A DNA stretch of 64,000 nucleotides, taken from positions 1,691,604 through 1,755,603 of the forward strand of contig JAJEKB010021191.1 of the NCBI GenBank assembly GCA_022393335.1, in the 5' to 3' direction. The first letter of the stretch is position 1; every line of letters begins with the position of its first letter. Made by a program: the position numbers and the translations under genes. The stretch comes from Macrotrachela quadricornifera (Eukaryota; Rotifera; Eurotatoria; Philodinida; Philodinidae). Below, one piece after another: positions 1-10,225 of this stretch. A model generated the notes under the pieces. The model saw nothing but the letters and a program-made list of their open reading frames with translations, searched no databases and was not told where the DNA came from.

Positions 1-400
1 TACTGCAATCTATACCATCTCCATGACCGCTAATAGAAGTTTCAGAAGAATTTGTTTATGCACTTCATAGATATGCTTCGAGAAAATGTATAAGTGAAGC
101 GGCAATTTTTTTGCACTCTACTGTATAATAAAAATAATAAAGTTTCTGAGTGTTCTTTGTTAGAGTAATCGGCTAAAGTGGTGGCAATCGAATCGAACTT
201 GGTTTTCTTAGGATGCTGTCGGGCATTGAACGAACAGCTATCGTTGCAGTAGTTACTTTAAGGAAATTTATGTGTTTGTACAGGTAACGGAAAATCGCTG
301 TTTGGATGAGCCATTCAAATTAATTGAGTGTGTATTGGTACGGACGAAAGCTTTGGCCTTTTGGAGGAATTGAAGGTTATCCTTATCAGTGTTTGATCCG
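1..400. other. Non-coding, nothing recognised
   Basis: No open frame with recognisable similarity and no RNA gene is visible. Small frames here are short and lack domain signals. The stretch ends at the left target-site duplication of the hAT element at 409. Confidence 0.5.
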
Positions 401-408
401 ACTCGAAC
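401..408. repeat. Left 8-bp TSD of hAT element
   Basis: ACTCGAAC is repeated perfectly at 990-997 on the other side of the element. Confidence 0.88.
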
Positions 409-989
409 CAGAGATGCCGGAAATCTTCTTTTGGTCAGCCCATGGGTTACCCATGGGCTGGTCAGCATCTCTGTGGGTGGGTTTAACCCAACTCAATATT
501 TTTTTTTCAGCCCATGGGTCATCGGGTTGGGTTGAATAGTTCAAACTCAACCCATTGGGTGACCCAATGGGTAATGTGGCCTATGTTGATTTTGAATGTT
601 CTATTACATATTGATACATACACAAGTTTTAGTCTGCGTTTGTAAAAATTATTCACATCATGTAAGAATGATCTTTCAGTAGATTATAGAATAAAACTAT
701 GTTTTTATTTGTATATGAATAAAAAAAACAATGTTTACCATAGTAATGTTTATAGCAACGACATCTTTGATCAACAAATTTTTCTTTTACTACTTTTTTT
801 AGAAATATAGTTAATTTGATGGGTTAACCCTCGGGTGACCCAATAAAATCTACCTCCAAATTTTGGTGGGTAGGTCAGGGTTGAGATTCTCGAAATGCCA
901 GCCCAACCCGCCGGGTTGGGTATGGCCCAACCCATAAGCGACCCAACCCAGTGGGTGTCCGCACCAACCCAACCCGTCTGACATCTCTG
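409..989. mobile_element. Non-autonomous hAT element (MITE), 581 bp
   Basis: The element starts CAGAGATGCC and ends CATCTCTG, an 8-bp perfect terminal inverted repeat of the hAT type (CAGAG-like ends). It is flanked by a perfect 8-bp direct repeat ACTCGAAC at 401-408 and 990-997, the target-site duplication length of the hAT superfamily. The subterminal 100-150 bp at each end are packed with short CCCAACCC, GGGTTGGG and CCCATGGGT words in both orientations, as expected of subterminal transposase-binding repeats. The middle is AT-rich and has no transposase frame, so the element must have moved in trans. An internal CATCTCTG occurs near 470. Frames across the G-rich repeats are artefacts. Confidence 0.88.
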
Positions 990-997
990 ACTCGAAC
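990..997. repeat. Right 8-bp TSD of hAT element
   Basis: ACTCGAAC, identical to 401-408. Confidence 0.88.
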
Positions 998-1650
998 AAC
1001 GCTGTTTCCTGCAGATACATTAAGAAAATCAAATTTGTCTGTAGTTGATAGAAAGTTGCAGGGCTGGGCGAGCCATTTTTCGAGACATTTAAAGAGTCCT
1101 GGACAAAATTGTTACAGATCAAATGTTTCGAACTATTTTCAGTGGCATTTGATCTAACCTGGTCTAAGCTACAGATCACTATATAGCCACAAAGTATCTT
1201 AACTTTGTAGACTTCACTACGTCTTTCATAAACAATGACTCGAACTTCGAATCAGACTCGAGTCGTTTTTTCGTGTCAACTACTATGGTTCAGCTTATGA
1301 AGTTAACATAACTCATTGTCATATATCGGTCTGTAGCTCAGACTCTCTCAGATCAAATACCATTCAAAGTAGCTGGAAACATTTTATTAATAGTATGAGT
1401 TAGATTTAATCTTTGACTACTTTTAAAAACAGGTATTTTGAGGTTGTAAATTAACTAATTCAACTAAGGTTTCAAAATCAGCAGCAAAAGAATATTTACA
1501 AAGTGTTAGAGGACTTTGACTTGTACAACAATTAAAATATTTCAAAATTTACAGTTCGTTTCTTTCTGATACACTTCATAATCTGTATTTAGGAGTTACA
1601 ATAAGCTTTTTTGTCATGTCTTAAACATTATTACTGTTTTGTGTCTACAG
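998..1650. other. Non-coding
   Basis: AT-rich sequence with no recognisable frame, RNA or repeat structure, lying between the hAT element and a possible exon at 1651. Confidence 0.4.
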
Positions 1651-1857
1651 AAAGATGTTGAAATTATTCTTGTCAAAAGCATCTATTACCGAAAGTATAT
1701 TAGATGCTATGAGTGTACACAAGCAAATAGATGATCTTGTTGAAATTGTTAATTCAATTTCATATTCTTCGACAACCCATAGACAAACAAGAGATATTCG
1801 TCTATTTATAAAATTCAAAGTGAACGAGTTGAGAATGATTTTACTATTTAGATATTT
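1651..1857 (+). CDS. Possible orphan internal exon, unknown protein
   Basis: An open frame of about 68 codons is bounded by a good acceptor (TGTCTACAG at 1642-1650) and a strong donor (GTGAGT at 1858). A further acceptor-like ATTATACAG follows near 1903. The encoded peptide (LVEIVNSISYSS, RDIRLFIKFKVNEL) looks helical and protein-like but I do not recognise it. No start exon or continuation could be joined with confidence, so this may be a gene relic or chance. A short overlapping frame on the opposite strand is probably a shadow. Confidence 0.25.
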
Positions 1858-2204
1858 GTGAGTTTTATATATTTTCAAATACACTTCATTTTTAAATATT
1901 ATACAGAGCATTTGAAAATTTTCTCGGTCAAGAATGTTTTATACATTATAAAGCATTACTTTTTATAGCACATCTAGTGGAAATTTTTTTAAGTATTTTT
2001 TCTTAATGTAGGAAAGACATGTCGTTCCAGTGGCTCATTCTATTTGTCATTTCCATTCATGTATTTGAGACTACGAACTCACATTTCATTATTCTACGTT
2101 TTCTTTCGAATCTACGATCGGTTGGTTTATAATCTTTTCTTTATATTATAATTTTTGAGTATATTATTAGCCTCATTTACTTGAACAATAAAAGATTGCA
2201 AAAA

Positions 2205-2385
2205 CTATTTTTCAAGGGAGGGTGGGGGGTGACGCTATATTTTCAAATAGGAGACATGATGAATTTTGTACTAAACGAAAGCTCGTAAAAAATTGGGTTT
2301 AATGATGCTAAATAGTAGTACCTTGAAGAATTTTCATATATCAAACTCAAAAACAATGAAATTTTTTCCAAAAAAATCGCTATAA
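2205..2385 (+). repeat. Left long inverted repeat of Tc1/mariner relic
   Basis: Imperfect reverse complement of about 4436-4620, beginning near the G-rich run AAGGGAGGGTGGGG. Confidence 0.65.
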
Positions 2386-2726
2386 CTCATTTTTACTGAG
2401 TTTCAAGGTATTGAAAATGAAAAGTTCTCTATGAAAAAGCGAAAGAAGATTATGCTAACGATTACGATATGTAACTACAACTCAGACAATAAGATGATTA
2501 TCTTGTGTTCCGATATCTACGACTTGTGATACCAGTTATTTCAAAGATTTCTGTTTTGTTTTCGTTCTGTCTGAAAGTTATAGCGGAGAGAAATTTCAGT
2601 GCTTTTGGCATGATTAAAAAATAGTTTTTTCATTCATATATTTCATTATAAAATTCATCCTCTTGTTACATCAATGCAGTTTCACTGTCTGAAATGCCTG
2701 GCACTTATGATACTGAACAATAAATA

Positions 2727-3717
2727 ATGATTGGCAGAATCGAATGCATTGCTTTTCATGAAGGTCGCGATGCTCACGCAACATTTATAAATAGACAATG
2801 GATTGCGGAAACAATTCAGCGCTCAACTCGATTTGTCTCAAATTGGTAGGAAAAATCATATGATCAATGCTTTGCTGATTATTCGAATATTGGTGCCAAA
2901 TTTAAATTACCAGAATCTGGTCAAGATATCATTCGTAAAGGAAGTGGTTAAGAAAGAAAAAGCTGTTATGTTGTGACGAAGAAGATTGTAGAAAAGCAAA
3001 GCGAATATATTACTCAAAGAACAATTAATAATTATCGTCATCGAGAAGGATTAAAACCATTTCATGTTATTCTAAAACCGTTAAAATCTAAAACTTATAC
3101 ATCAGATCGATTATGGCTGTACAACTGGTAAAAGAAATAATCGAATATGGGCAAGAAGTATTAAAGATATTGAAGAAGATGAAAGATATCGTGAAATGGT
3201 ATAAAATCAATCATGTATTGGAACCTTCATAATGTTTACTTGCAAAAGATTATTTTGGATTATCAAAGATAAAAGTGAATCTTGGACTGATGAATACTTT
3301 CGTGATAAACATTTGACTCAAAATGTATTTCCTTTCTTAAAAAATGAAGAAAATGTTATTGATCCTGATGAAATTATATATATTCATGATAAAGCATCAC
3401 GTATGCGAGTGAATAAAAACCAACATTTGCTTCAAGGCAACGATGTTAAATTTTGGGATAATAGTGTCTGGCCTGTAAATTCACGTGATCTCCATGTGGT
3501 AGAACATATTGGATGAATAGTCAAAGATGATATTGAAAACAAAATGTTATCGGAAAGTGAACATAATCGATATTTAGAGGATACACTGAAAATACACATT
3601 TCAAATGTATTAACTAGCATGGCAGAAGATACCGAATTCTTTGATACTCTTCTATGTTCGTATCCATCTCGACTTCGTGTAGCAAAGAATGCTAATGGTC
3701 ATCATACAGATGATTAA
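2727..3717 (+). pseudogene. Tc1/mariner DDE transposase relic
   Basis: Pieces of a Tc1/mariner (IS630-type) transposase can be followed in several frames. The N-terminal HTH part starts at 2727 (MIGRIECIAFHEGRDA). Then come RRTIN-like helix residues near 3010-3110, a catalytic-core segment at 3280-3516 (YIHDKASRM, where a functional enzyme has HDNA), then WPVNSRDLHVVEHIG, the decayed form of the WPxNSPDLNxIEH motif. The C-terminus has the typical YPSRL...NGHHT ending and a TAA at 3715-3717. In-frame stops (for example after SNW near 2847 and GSG near 2949) and frameshifts make it non-functional. The HDN-to-HDK change removes part of the conserved catalytic motif. Confidence 0.8.
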
Positions 3718-3809
3718 TTGTATTGATTAAAGAATGGAAAAATAAACTATTTTTTGTAATACATTTAATTCGAACATTGTCCGATATATACTGGTTTTCT
3801 CATGTCTTA

Positions 3810-4428
3810 CGAGGGAACCACCCGAGGTGATAAAAAGCTTTTCGGTCGAGGATATGATGGTTAGATAGGGCATAGCTAGGAGTGGTATACCCTAAGTTCG
3901 TTCGGGCCCAAGTTGAGATCTGGTTGAAATATCGACTTGTTACTCGAATTTGCCTATAGAACCCCATCTTCCCCATAAAATCAAAGTTTTGAATTTTATG
4001 GTGATACTTTGCCCATATCAAGACTTCAGCCAGAGTAGTTCGTCCACAAAGTTTCAGAATTTTTGGACTAAGCATTCCCGAGATATGAGTCTGTTAGCGT
4101 AAACACAGTTTTCACACATATTGTTATATGCATGGATATTTTGAAAACATTATATCTCGAGAATGTTTAGTCCAAAAATTCTGAAACTTTGTGGATGAAA
4201 TACTCTGGCTGAGGTCTTGATATAGGCAACGTATCACCATAAAATTTAAAACTATGATTTTATGGGGAAGATGGGGTCCTATAGGCAAATTCGAGTAACA
4301 AGTCGATATTTCAACCAGATCTCAACTTGGGCCCGAACGAACTTAGGGTATACCACTCCTAGCTATGCCCTATCTATCCATCATATCCTCGACCGAAAAG
4401 CTTTTTATCATCTCGGGTGGTTCCCTCG
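3810..4428. mobile_element. Palindromic MITE with 3-bp TSD (TTA)
   Basis: A 619-bp near-perfect palindrome: about 3810-4080 is the reverse complement of about 4140-4428, with a short AT-rich centre. The ends are CGAGGGAACC...GGTTCCCTCG, flanked by TTA at 3807-3809 and 4429-4431. The terminal ten bases and the 3-bp TSD match the autonomous-size element at 58390-60711 (TGAGGGAACC...GGTTCCCTCG, TSD TCA), which suggests mobilisation by the same transposase superfamily. A 91-codon frame on the minus strand inside an arm is a by-product of the palindrome. Confidence 0.82.
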
Positions 4429-4640
4429 TTAGATGGGTGAGAAGTCGTAACTTTTGAGAGTTTGATATATGAAAATTCTTCAAGGTCCTACTGTTTAGCA
4501 TCAGTAAACCCTGTTTTTCACGGGTTTTCGTTTGGTATAAAATTCATCATGTCTCCTATTTGGAATCATAGCGTTACCCCCTTTGGAAAATATTTTTTCC
4601 AACCCTCTATTGCATCATAAGATACTCTTGTTCATTTGTT

Positions 4641-5798
4641 TGCTTATTTGCATTCTTCATGATACATACAGAAAAATCCTATCACGGCCTGTCCATGAAA
4701 GGGGTGTGATTCTGACACACTGTTTCCGCTGAAGGAAAAGCTACTGCGTACTGTGTAATGTCAAGTTCTGCCAGTTACGACTACCTGTGCAAAACGGTAG
4801 GCGACTTCGATTCTTAAGCATACATTCCTCGTAAATAATCTAACAAATACAACGTGATGGAATCACGTTTTACGTGGATAAGCCGATTGCGTACTGAAGA
4901 ATCTTTTAAAATGTTTGTTGTACTTACATATAAGGAGGAATTGACTAATTTCAATAAATGAAATCATGGGAGATCATAAGCCAAGCATAATCATTATCAC
5001 TATCAAATTTCTATGCTTAAACTTCAACACTTTCCTTTAAATCGTATTTCATAAAAACTGATGAATAATTCAATCAATGAAGTATTCGAACAACTTAATT
5101 TTGTCTGGTAAACTACATTGTCAAGTTGAAAGACTCGTTTATGAATATTTTTAAAGAAAATATCTATCATATGGCTTAATGAAACAGAAACCGTTAATCA
5201 ATACATACTATTTTTATATCAATGAAAACTGTTAGAGTGTAATTATCATATTTATTTGAGACAGACAACTGTTTGTCTTATTAATAGTATCCAATCGTGT
5301 TTAAATAACAAAGATCAATTAGTCTTAGCCTGCTGGACATGAACGCAAGATCATTTGAGCAAGCAAAGTTTTTTCAGGCATGAATACATAGTTGCTTGTT
5401 ATTTTTATTTTTTATAATCAAAAACTTTAATAAATTTGAAATGAAATATTTCTTTTTATTTACAATATTTAATAAAATATAGACGAATTTAGTCTTTTTA
5501 TAACATTTCGATTGAATTAAATCCACTTTTCAATCTGTTCACGAGTGAGCTTAATGACTTTTCCTCTTGTTCTGATTTATTCGCATTTAACTTATGTGAT
5601 TACTTCATCATCTGAAATTATTTCTTAATTCAAGCGATTGACACATTTTAAGACGTTTATACATTCTGCACAGATGGTCTTTCAAATACGAAATGAAATC
5701 AATCAAGAGCAAAAATTAACAAATTTGTTTGACATGTAAAATAGACACGAACAAGAAAGCAGAAACAAAGTATGTTAATTGACACACACAGTTTGAAT
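4641..5798. other. Intergenic, nothing recognised
   Basis: AT-rich DNA downstream (3') of the receptor gene at 5799. No frame with protein similarity and no RNA or repeat structure was seen. Confidence 0.45.
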
Positions 5799-6764
5799 TC
5801 AATTGGAAGGTGCAATAACTGCTCGATTCCTCTTCCAGATCATTAATGCATAAAGATTCTGTTTAAGTTTTGGTATTATGATAAGAGTAGCATAGGGTAA
5901 TATAATAGCTGGTACATATGTCAGATGTGTAATATATGGTGAAAGAAAATTACTACCAAAACTTTTTATACCTGCCCATTGTACAATAGTAATGATAACA
6001 TAAGGAAGATCAAAAACAACATAGACACTTGAGATAATGATCAATTGAATAATCATCTTTCGATGTCGACGCCATCCAGCATTTTGTTGTAAACGACGTT
6101 TCTGAAGAATAACACGAATAATGAGACCAATATTGAGAGTAACAATAAGTAAAACTGGAATTGTATAATTCACAAATGATTCATACCAATTGAACCAAGA
6201 AGGAATTGTCTTACGAAAGCAAATTGAACCACATAAATTTGCTAAAGGATTATAAACACGTTCACATGGATAAAGAATAATCAGATAAAAATAAAGTATA
6301 GGTGCATATAGAGTGAAAATTCCCAATGGAATATAATGAAATAAAAGTCGTCTATAAGTTGAATTCATTAAAATCGAATGAAAAATGAGTATATGTCGTT
6401 CAATAGATACCCAAACCATTAAGAATATTGCTCCATACCAAATTCCATAATCTACAAAACTTTGAAGAAGACAAATGGCAGGAGAGATTGATGATCTATA
6501 ACCAAGTCTTAGAAAATCCAACGTCATAGATAAATCAATAGTAAGATGAATAAAATTGAACATTAGCATAATAATAATACCATGATTCTGAAGACATTTT
6601 CGTCCTGTTTTCTGAAGAATAAGATGATAAAACATAAAGAAATAACATGGAACAGACACTATTTCACCAAATAATAATAAACCAAATTCAATTTTTGTCC
6701 ATATAGCTGGAACATAAGCAGCTTTCACATTAAAAAGCTGTATTCCTATTGAACTGTTCATCAT
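5799..6764 (-). CDS. Rhodopsin-like 7TM G-protein-coupled receptor
   Basis: Intact single-exon frame of 321 residues with seven hydrophobic segments: about 25-50, 60-83, 95-122, 138-165, 193-217, 235-262 and 272-298. The end of TM3 carries SIERHILIFH, the bdelloid form of the DRY motif (ER instead of DR). TM6 has FDLPYVI in place of CWxP, and TM7 ends LPYATLIIIPKLKQNLYAL in place of NPxxY. A Cys at the TM3 start (PAICLLQ) and Cys residues in the second extracellular loop (YPCERVYNPLANLCGSICF) can form the usual disulfide. The basic third loop (QKRRLQQ...RRHRK) fits G-protein contact. It acts at the plasma membrane; the ligand is unknown. The first of two adjacent Met codons is used as start. 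A TTTTCAG just upstream could be the acceptor of a 5'UTR intron. Confidence 0.85.
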   Translation of the reverse strand: MMNSSIGIQLFNVKAAYVPAIWTKIEFGLLLFGEIVSVPCYFFMFYHLILQKTGRKCLQNHGIIIMLMFNFIHLTIDLSMTLDFLRLGYRSSISPAICLLQSFVDYGIWYGAIFLMVWVSIERHILIFHSILMNSTYRRLLFHYIPLGIFTLYAPILYFYLIILYPCERVYNPLANLCGSICFRKTIPSWFNWYESFVNYTIPVLLIVTLNIGLIIRVILQKRRLQQNAGWRRHRKMIIQLIIISSVYVVFDLPYVIITIVQWAGIKSFGSNFLSPYITHLTYVPAIILPYATLIIIPKLKQNLYALMIWKRNRAVIAPSN

Positions 6765-9189
6765 TGCAGCAAAAGAAACTATCTGAAAATGATTACTTAA
6801 AAGAAGAAATAATTTGCTTTATGCGATATATATACAAGCATGTATGAGCATTTCATCATTTTATGCATGAATAAAACTAGTTAATAAGTGTATAGGCATC
6901 GTTTAACAGTATTACTGCAATTTTATTACGTGATCATAAAAATATCGCAGTTTTTATCATTCTTTATCAATGTTTTAATTTTTACTATTATAAGAACTCA
7001 TTCATTCTCAAAGGATTCATCATTAAAAGAATGATGAATTATTTTAATAGTGTGCAACATGACAAAAAACAGAATTTATTTCCATAATCAATGTAAAAAT
7101 AGGCGTAGAAAAAAAAGACGCAATTAGTCAGAATAAAAATACTGTTTTGAGGATACATGTAATCTCTATTAATCTGCCTGAATTGGAAAAAAAACGTGTT
7201 GATTACAATAAAAAGAAATACAAGTGTTTATAATTTAGTAGTTTTCACATCATTTTCGTCTATTGTTACTTGCTCAAGTAGATCACTGTTTGCTTGACGA
7301 TGTATTACATGTTGACGATGATCATCGGAAATACCTATTGGAGATAGAATAATTGAATTGTGGTCATATTATCTTTGATGATGTACCGTTACACCAAAAC
7401 TATCAGAAGGCGATTAGATGATAATATATGGTTTGTAATATTTGGGAATTCTTTTTTTATTAACACACTTGATGAATATAGGCATTGTTTTGTTTTAGTC
7501 AGTTTTCTAACAAGAGAACTCATTCAATTGATGAGAAGCAGTGTAACAATAGACTCCGTTTGAGAGTGCGCATCCATTGACGTGCTATAGAACATTTATT
7601 TTACTAAAATGAAATTAATGCAATGAAACAGCATAAGTATTCAAACGGGGAAAAAATAACTGCATCGTAACAGAGAAAGAGAATACAGAAGAACAACATA
7701 TAAGAAGAAAAAAACACAGATTAATGAGTAAAAGATGTGTATGTCATAGACTAATATTCATAGTCACTAACGTTGCATTTATTATTGTTCTAACGCACGT
7801 TAACATCATGTAAACATGGACAAGATAAGAACAATTGTTTCAGCAGTTTTACCTTGAAAATACTAGACATGCATGTTTTTTCTAAACAATAGTTCCTTTT
7901 CTGATATCAAAACCAAACACTTGTTTCTATATTTTTTTCTCTTAAAGACTAAAAGAAAAATATTGAGTATCATTTGTATTTAGACAATGTTTTAAATAGA
8001 AAAGAATAAATCATTGATCAGCAATAAACAAAATAGTCATCTGCTGGATATGGAATAGTCAAATTTATACTACAGAAACACTGCATTATGATGGCAGGGT
8101 AAGTTTGATATATTTTGATTATTTAATGGAATATCTAAATGGATGGAGTCAGTATTTTCGAAGTTAAAATCTGTGTTATAGTATAGGTATATAATCAACG
8201 ATGTTTTAAGTGTGCATAATGTCGAAACTCGTTGACTCTTTTTGATAAACTCGATACAAGTGACTGTCTCATTTTATTTTAAGTCATTTATTTCGAACTC
8301 TGCTCCTTGCAGCTTTTTGTAACTCCCTAACTTCAGATACCTCAAGTAAGTTAATATAACCAGTTTCTCTGAACGACGATTGCAAGAAGTTTTTTATTAC
8401 AACAACTAACTGCTTCGAGACAATCCATACGATTAGTTGCCCTAAATTGACCACAAGAAGTTCGCTCGAATTCACCACCACCAGTGAACGCAAATCCAAC
8501 GGCCGGATCAGATACTTCAGATTGAATATTCTCTTCCTACGACAGTGCTACGCAAATAATTGTCCAGAGACAATCAGCACCATTGACTTCTCTCACTCGA
8601 CTACGATCACAGGCTTTCCCAAGTGTCCAAACTTTAATGAACATTAATCGAGCGACATAAACAATATCTTCAATTGTAATAGATTGATACATTCGATCTC
8701 ACGCAAGATTATCGTCTGTTGCAAATTTATCAATCTTCACTAGCTCGACATGATCCGCGCGATCAGTTACTCCAACTCGACTTCAACACAAATCAAGCAA
8801 TATAAGTACAGGCTTCAAATGAAACGTCACCGTTTGCCTTGCATACGCCACAGCAAACTACTTCAAATCAACCCTCAAGCAAATATCATCCAGATCCATC
8901 GTCACCGAATCACTCAAGAGTTATAGATAAAAGTTTAGGTTTGTTTGAGTGTAAGTTCGATTAGCATGAAAATAAGAAATGCGATCGTTGAGAGGCTACA
9001 TTCCTATCTTTCTATCTCCCTCATTCTCTATCCGACTTTTAATTCTCTTTGTATGAATTGATATGAACTATAGAGTAAATACAAGAGTTTCGAACATTAT
9101 CAAACATATCACTTTTGATAGGCAAAACTCAATAGATTAGATAAAGCATGAAGTTGTCATGATTAAAAATACATGTATTTTATAGATCA
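6765..9189. other. Intergenic, no gene recognised
   Basis: Mostly AT-rich and featureless. The stretch 8290-9110 differs: it is richer in C and G, with many TCGA and CACTC words, and ends in a TATA-like run followed by GTAAATACAAGAGTTTCGAACA, which resembles a retroelement terminus. I could not find matching ends or a target duplication. Short frames in 7360-7563 and 8284-8647 have no recognisable content. Confidence 0.35.
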
Positions 9190-9409
9190 TCTGCAATAGA
9201 GTCCTAGGCCAAGAAGATCTACAAATGCATTTCATGAAAAAAGAGGTATACGGTGAGTTCTTTTTATTGGGTCTGCTGGTACTGGAAAATTGATTGCAAT
9301 CAATACGTTCATTAATAACGATGTCACTGCGGATGCAATGCCAACTCCTACTAATGCCGATAATACTACTTTTGGACAAACAGCCTTTTTCACTACTCAC
9401 TATGACTGT
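9190..9409 (+). pseudogene. 5' part of AIG1-like GTPase / RING gene, disrupted
   Basis: Remains of a P-loop GTPase domain are readable: VLGQEDLQ near 9205, then after a frameshift and a TGA the Walker A region VLFIGSAGTGKLIAI, and then the switch region DNTTFGQTAFFTTHYDC. The Walker A normally ends GK(S/T); here it is GKL. The frame runs straight into the LTR retrotransposon at 9410. Reading across the insertion (Asp-Cys before it, then Pro-Asn-Asn after the TSD at 17861) keeps the frame, so the retrotransposon entered an existing coding sequence. No start codon is identified. Confidence 0.72.
9405..9409. repeat. Left 5-bp TSD of LTR retrotransposon
   Basis: ACTGT, repeated at 17861-17865. 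Confidence 0.9.
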
Positions 9410-9668
9410 TGTTAGAGAATGTGCATGTATGTATCTAAATGTAATTCTCCAAGAATAATTTTTATTTCATAAACATAAGGATATATATAGTATGTAAACA
9501 AAGAGGAGAAAATAAATCAAGATGATATCGAAATGAAATCACAAAATAAAGAAAAAGAATAAAGAACGAAGAGGAGAATAAAGAATAAAGATCACCGAGG
9601 TGTTACAGTGAAAATCACAAAGATATAACAGAAGAAAGAGAAACAATTCAAGATGATTTACTGTAACA
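9410..9668 (-). repeat. 3' LTR (259 bp)
   Basis: On the plus strand it begins TGTTAGAGAATGTG and ends CACTGTAACA-like (TTTACTGTAACA), giving TG...CA ends. It is 76 bp longer than the other LTR: the extra block lies between two copies of AAATCACAAA, so the shorter LTR probably lost it by recombination between those short repeats. Confidence 0.92.
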
Positions 9669-9678
9669 TTCCTCTTCG
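9669..9678 (-). other. Polypurine tract
   Basis: The element strand reads CGAAGAGGAA immediately before the 3' LTR (TGTTACAG...), the expected place and composition for plus-strand priming. Confidence 0.7.
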
Positions 9679-9695
9679 AAAAAAAAAGTGTTCTA

Positions 9696-9950
9696 TCACA
9701 TTTTTAATGTGAGTGAGAACCGAGATGAGTTTAACAACAATAGCACTAACAACTGTAACAAGAAAAGGAAAAAAAACAAAAAAAGAGAATCATCATGTTC
9801 TGTTAATTGATGATTAACTAATTTTATTGCACCTTGAATATTATCATATATAATTTGATGATAAATTTTGACTTCCTTTTGTTGAAAAAATATAAACGAG
9901 GTTAAACATGAAAATAAAAAAAACGAATGTAAATGATGATGGTGGAGCAA
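9696..9950 (-). CDS. Possible small membrane ORF of the retrotransposon
   Basis: An 84-codon frame lies between ORF3 and the polypurine tract, ending inside the 3' LTR-proximal region. The protein has a hydrophobic N-terminal segment (residues about 8-22, HSFFLFSCLTSFIFF), a polar middle (about 24-52) and a second very hydrophobic run (about 55-76, leucine/phenylalanine-rich), like a signal/anchor pair. Small transmembrane ORFs have been reported in bdelloid LTR elements as possible envelope substitutes. The composition is low-complexity, so chance is a real alternative. Confidence 0.35.
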   Translation of the reverse strand: MLHHHHLHSFFLFSCLTSFIFFQQKEVKIYHQIIYDNIQGAIKLVNHQLTEHDDSLFLFFFLFLLQLLVLLLLNSSRFSLTLKM

Positions 9951-10205
9951 CGTTAATTGTAGATAATGACGTAAATGTAAATGTCATTGATGCGATAAAA
10001 TTAAATGTAAATGCTCAACGGAATGTAAATAGAGGTAATCATTTGAATGTAAATGTAATAATCAGTTAATTGTGAATATACGTAGACAACTAATTGTAAA
10101 TATAAATGTTTAATTAAATATAAATATTCAAATAAATGTAAATGTTTAATTAAATGTGAATATTCATATAAACGTAAATATTTAATTAAATATGAATGTA
10201 ATAAA
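9920..10205. repeat. AATGTAAATG-rich tandem tract
   Basis: Loose tandem repetition of AATGTAAAT, AATATAAAT and related 6-12-bp words over about 280 bp, between ORF3 and the 3' LTR. It gives long A/T purine-pyrimidine asymmetry but no stable frame on the plus strand. Confidence 0.7.
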
Positions 10206-10225
10206 TATTTTAATATTTTTTTCCA

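Larger units (their letters stand above)
2190..4640. mobile_element. Decayed Tc1/mariner-type transposon with long TIRs
   Basis: About 180 bp at 2205-2385 are repeated in inverted orientation at about 4436-4620. Shared blocks include AGGAGACATGATGAATTTT, ATGATGCTAAA.AGTA and the GAATTTTCATATATCAAACTC block. The arms enclose a Tc1/mariner transposase relic (2727-3717). A palindromic element (3810-4428) has landed between the transposase and the right arm, so the element is nested. The outer boundaries are approximate because both ends are eroded and no clean TA duplication could be assigned. The subterminal block resembles that of the palindromic element at 51474-52107, so the two families are related. 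Confidence 0.7.

Noticed and set aside
3807..4431. PIF/Harbinger assignment of the palindromic MITE from its TTA duplication
   Set aside because: The related element at 58390 has TCA and a transposase that does not look like Harbinger, so TTA alone is not diagnostic.
8290..9110. Possible solo LTR
   Set aside because: The right end looks like a retroelement terminus, but no matching TG start, inverted ends or target duplication was found.
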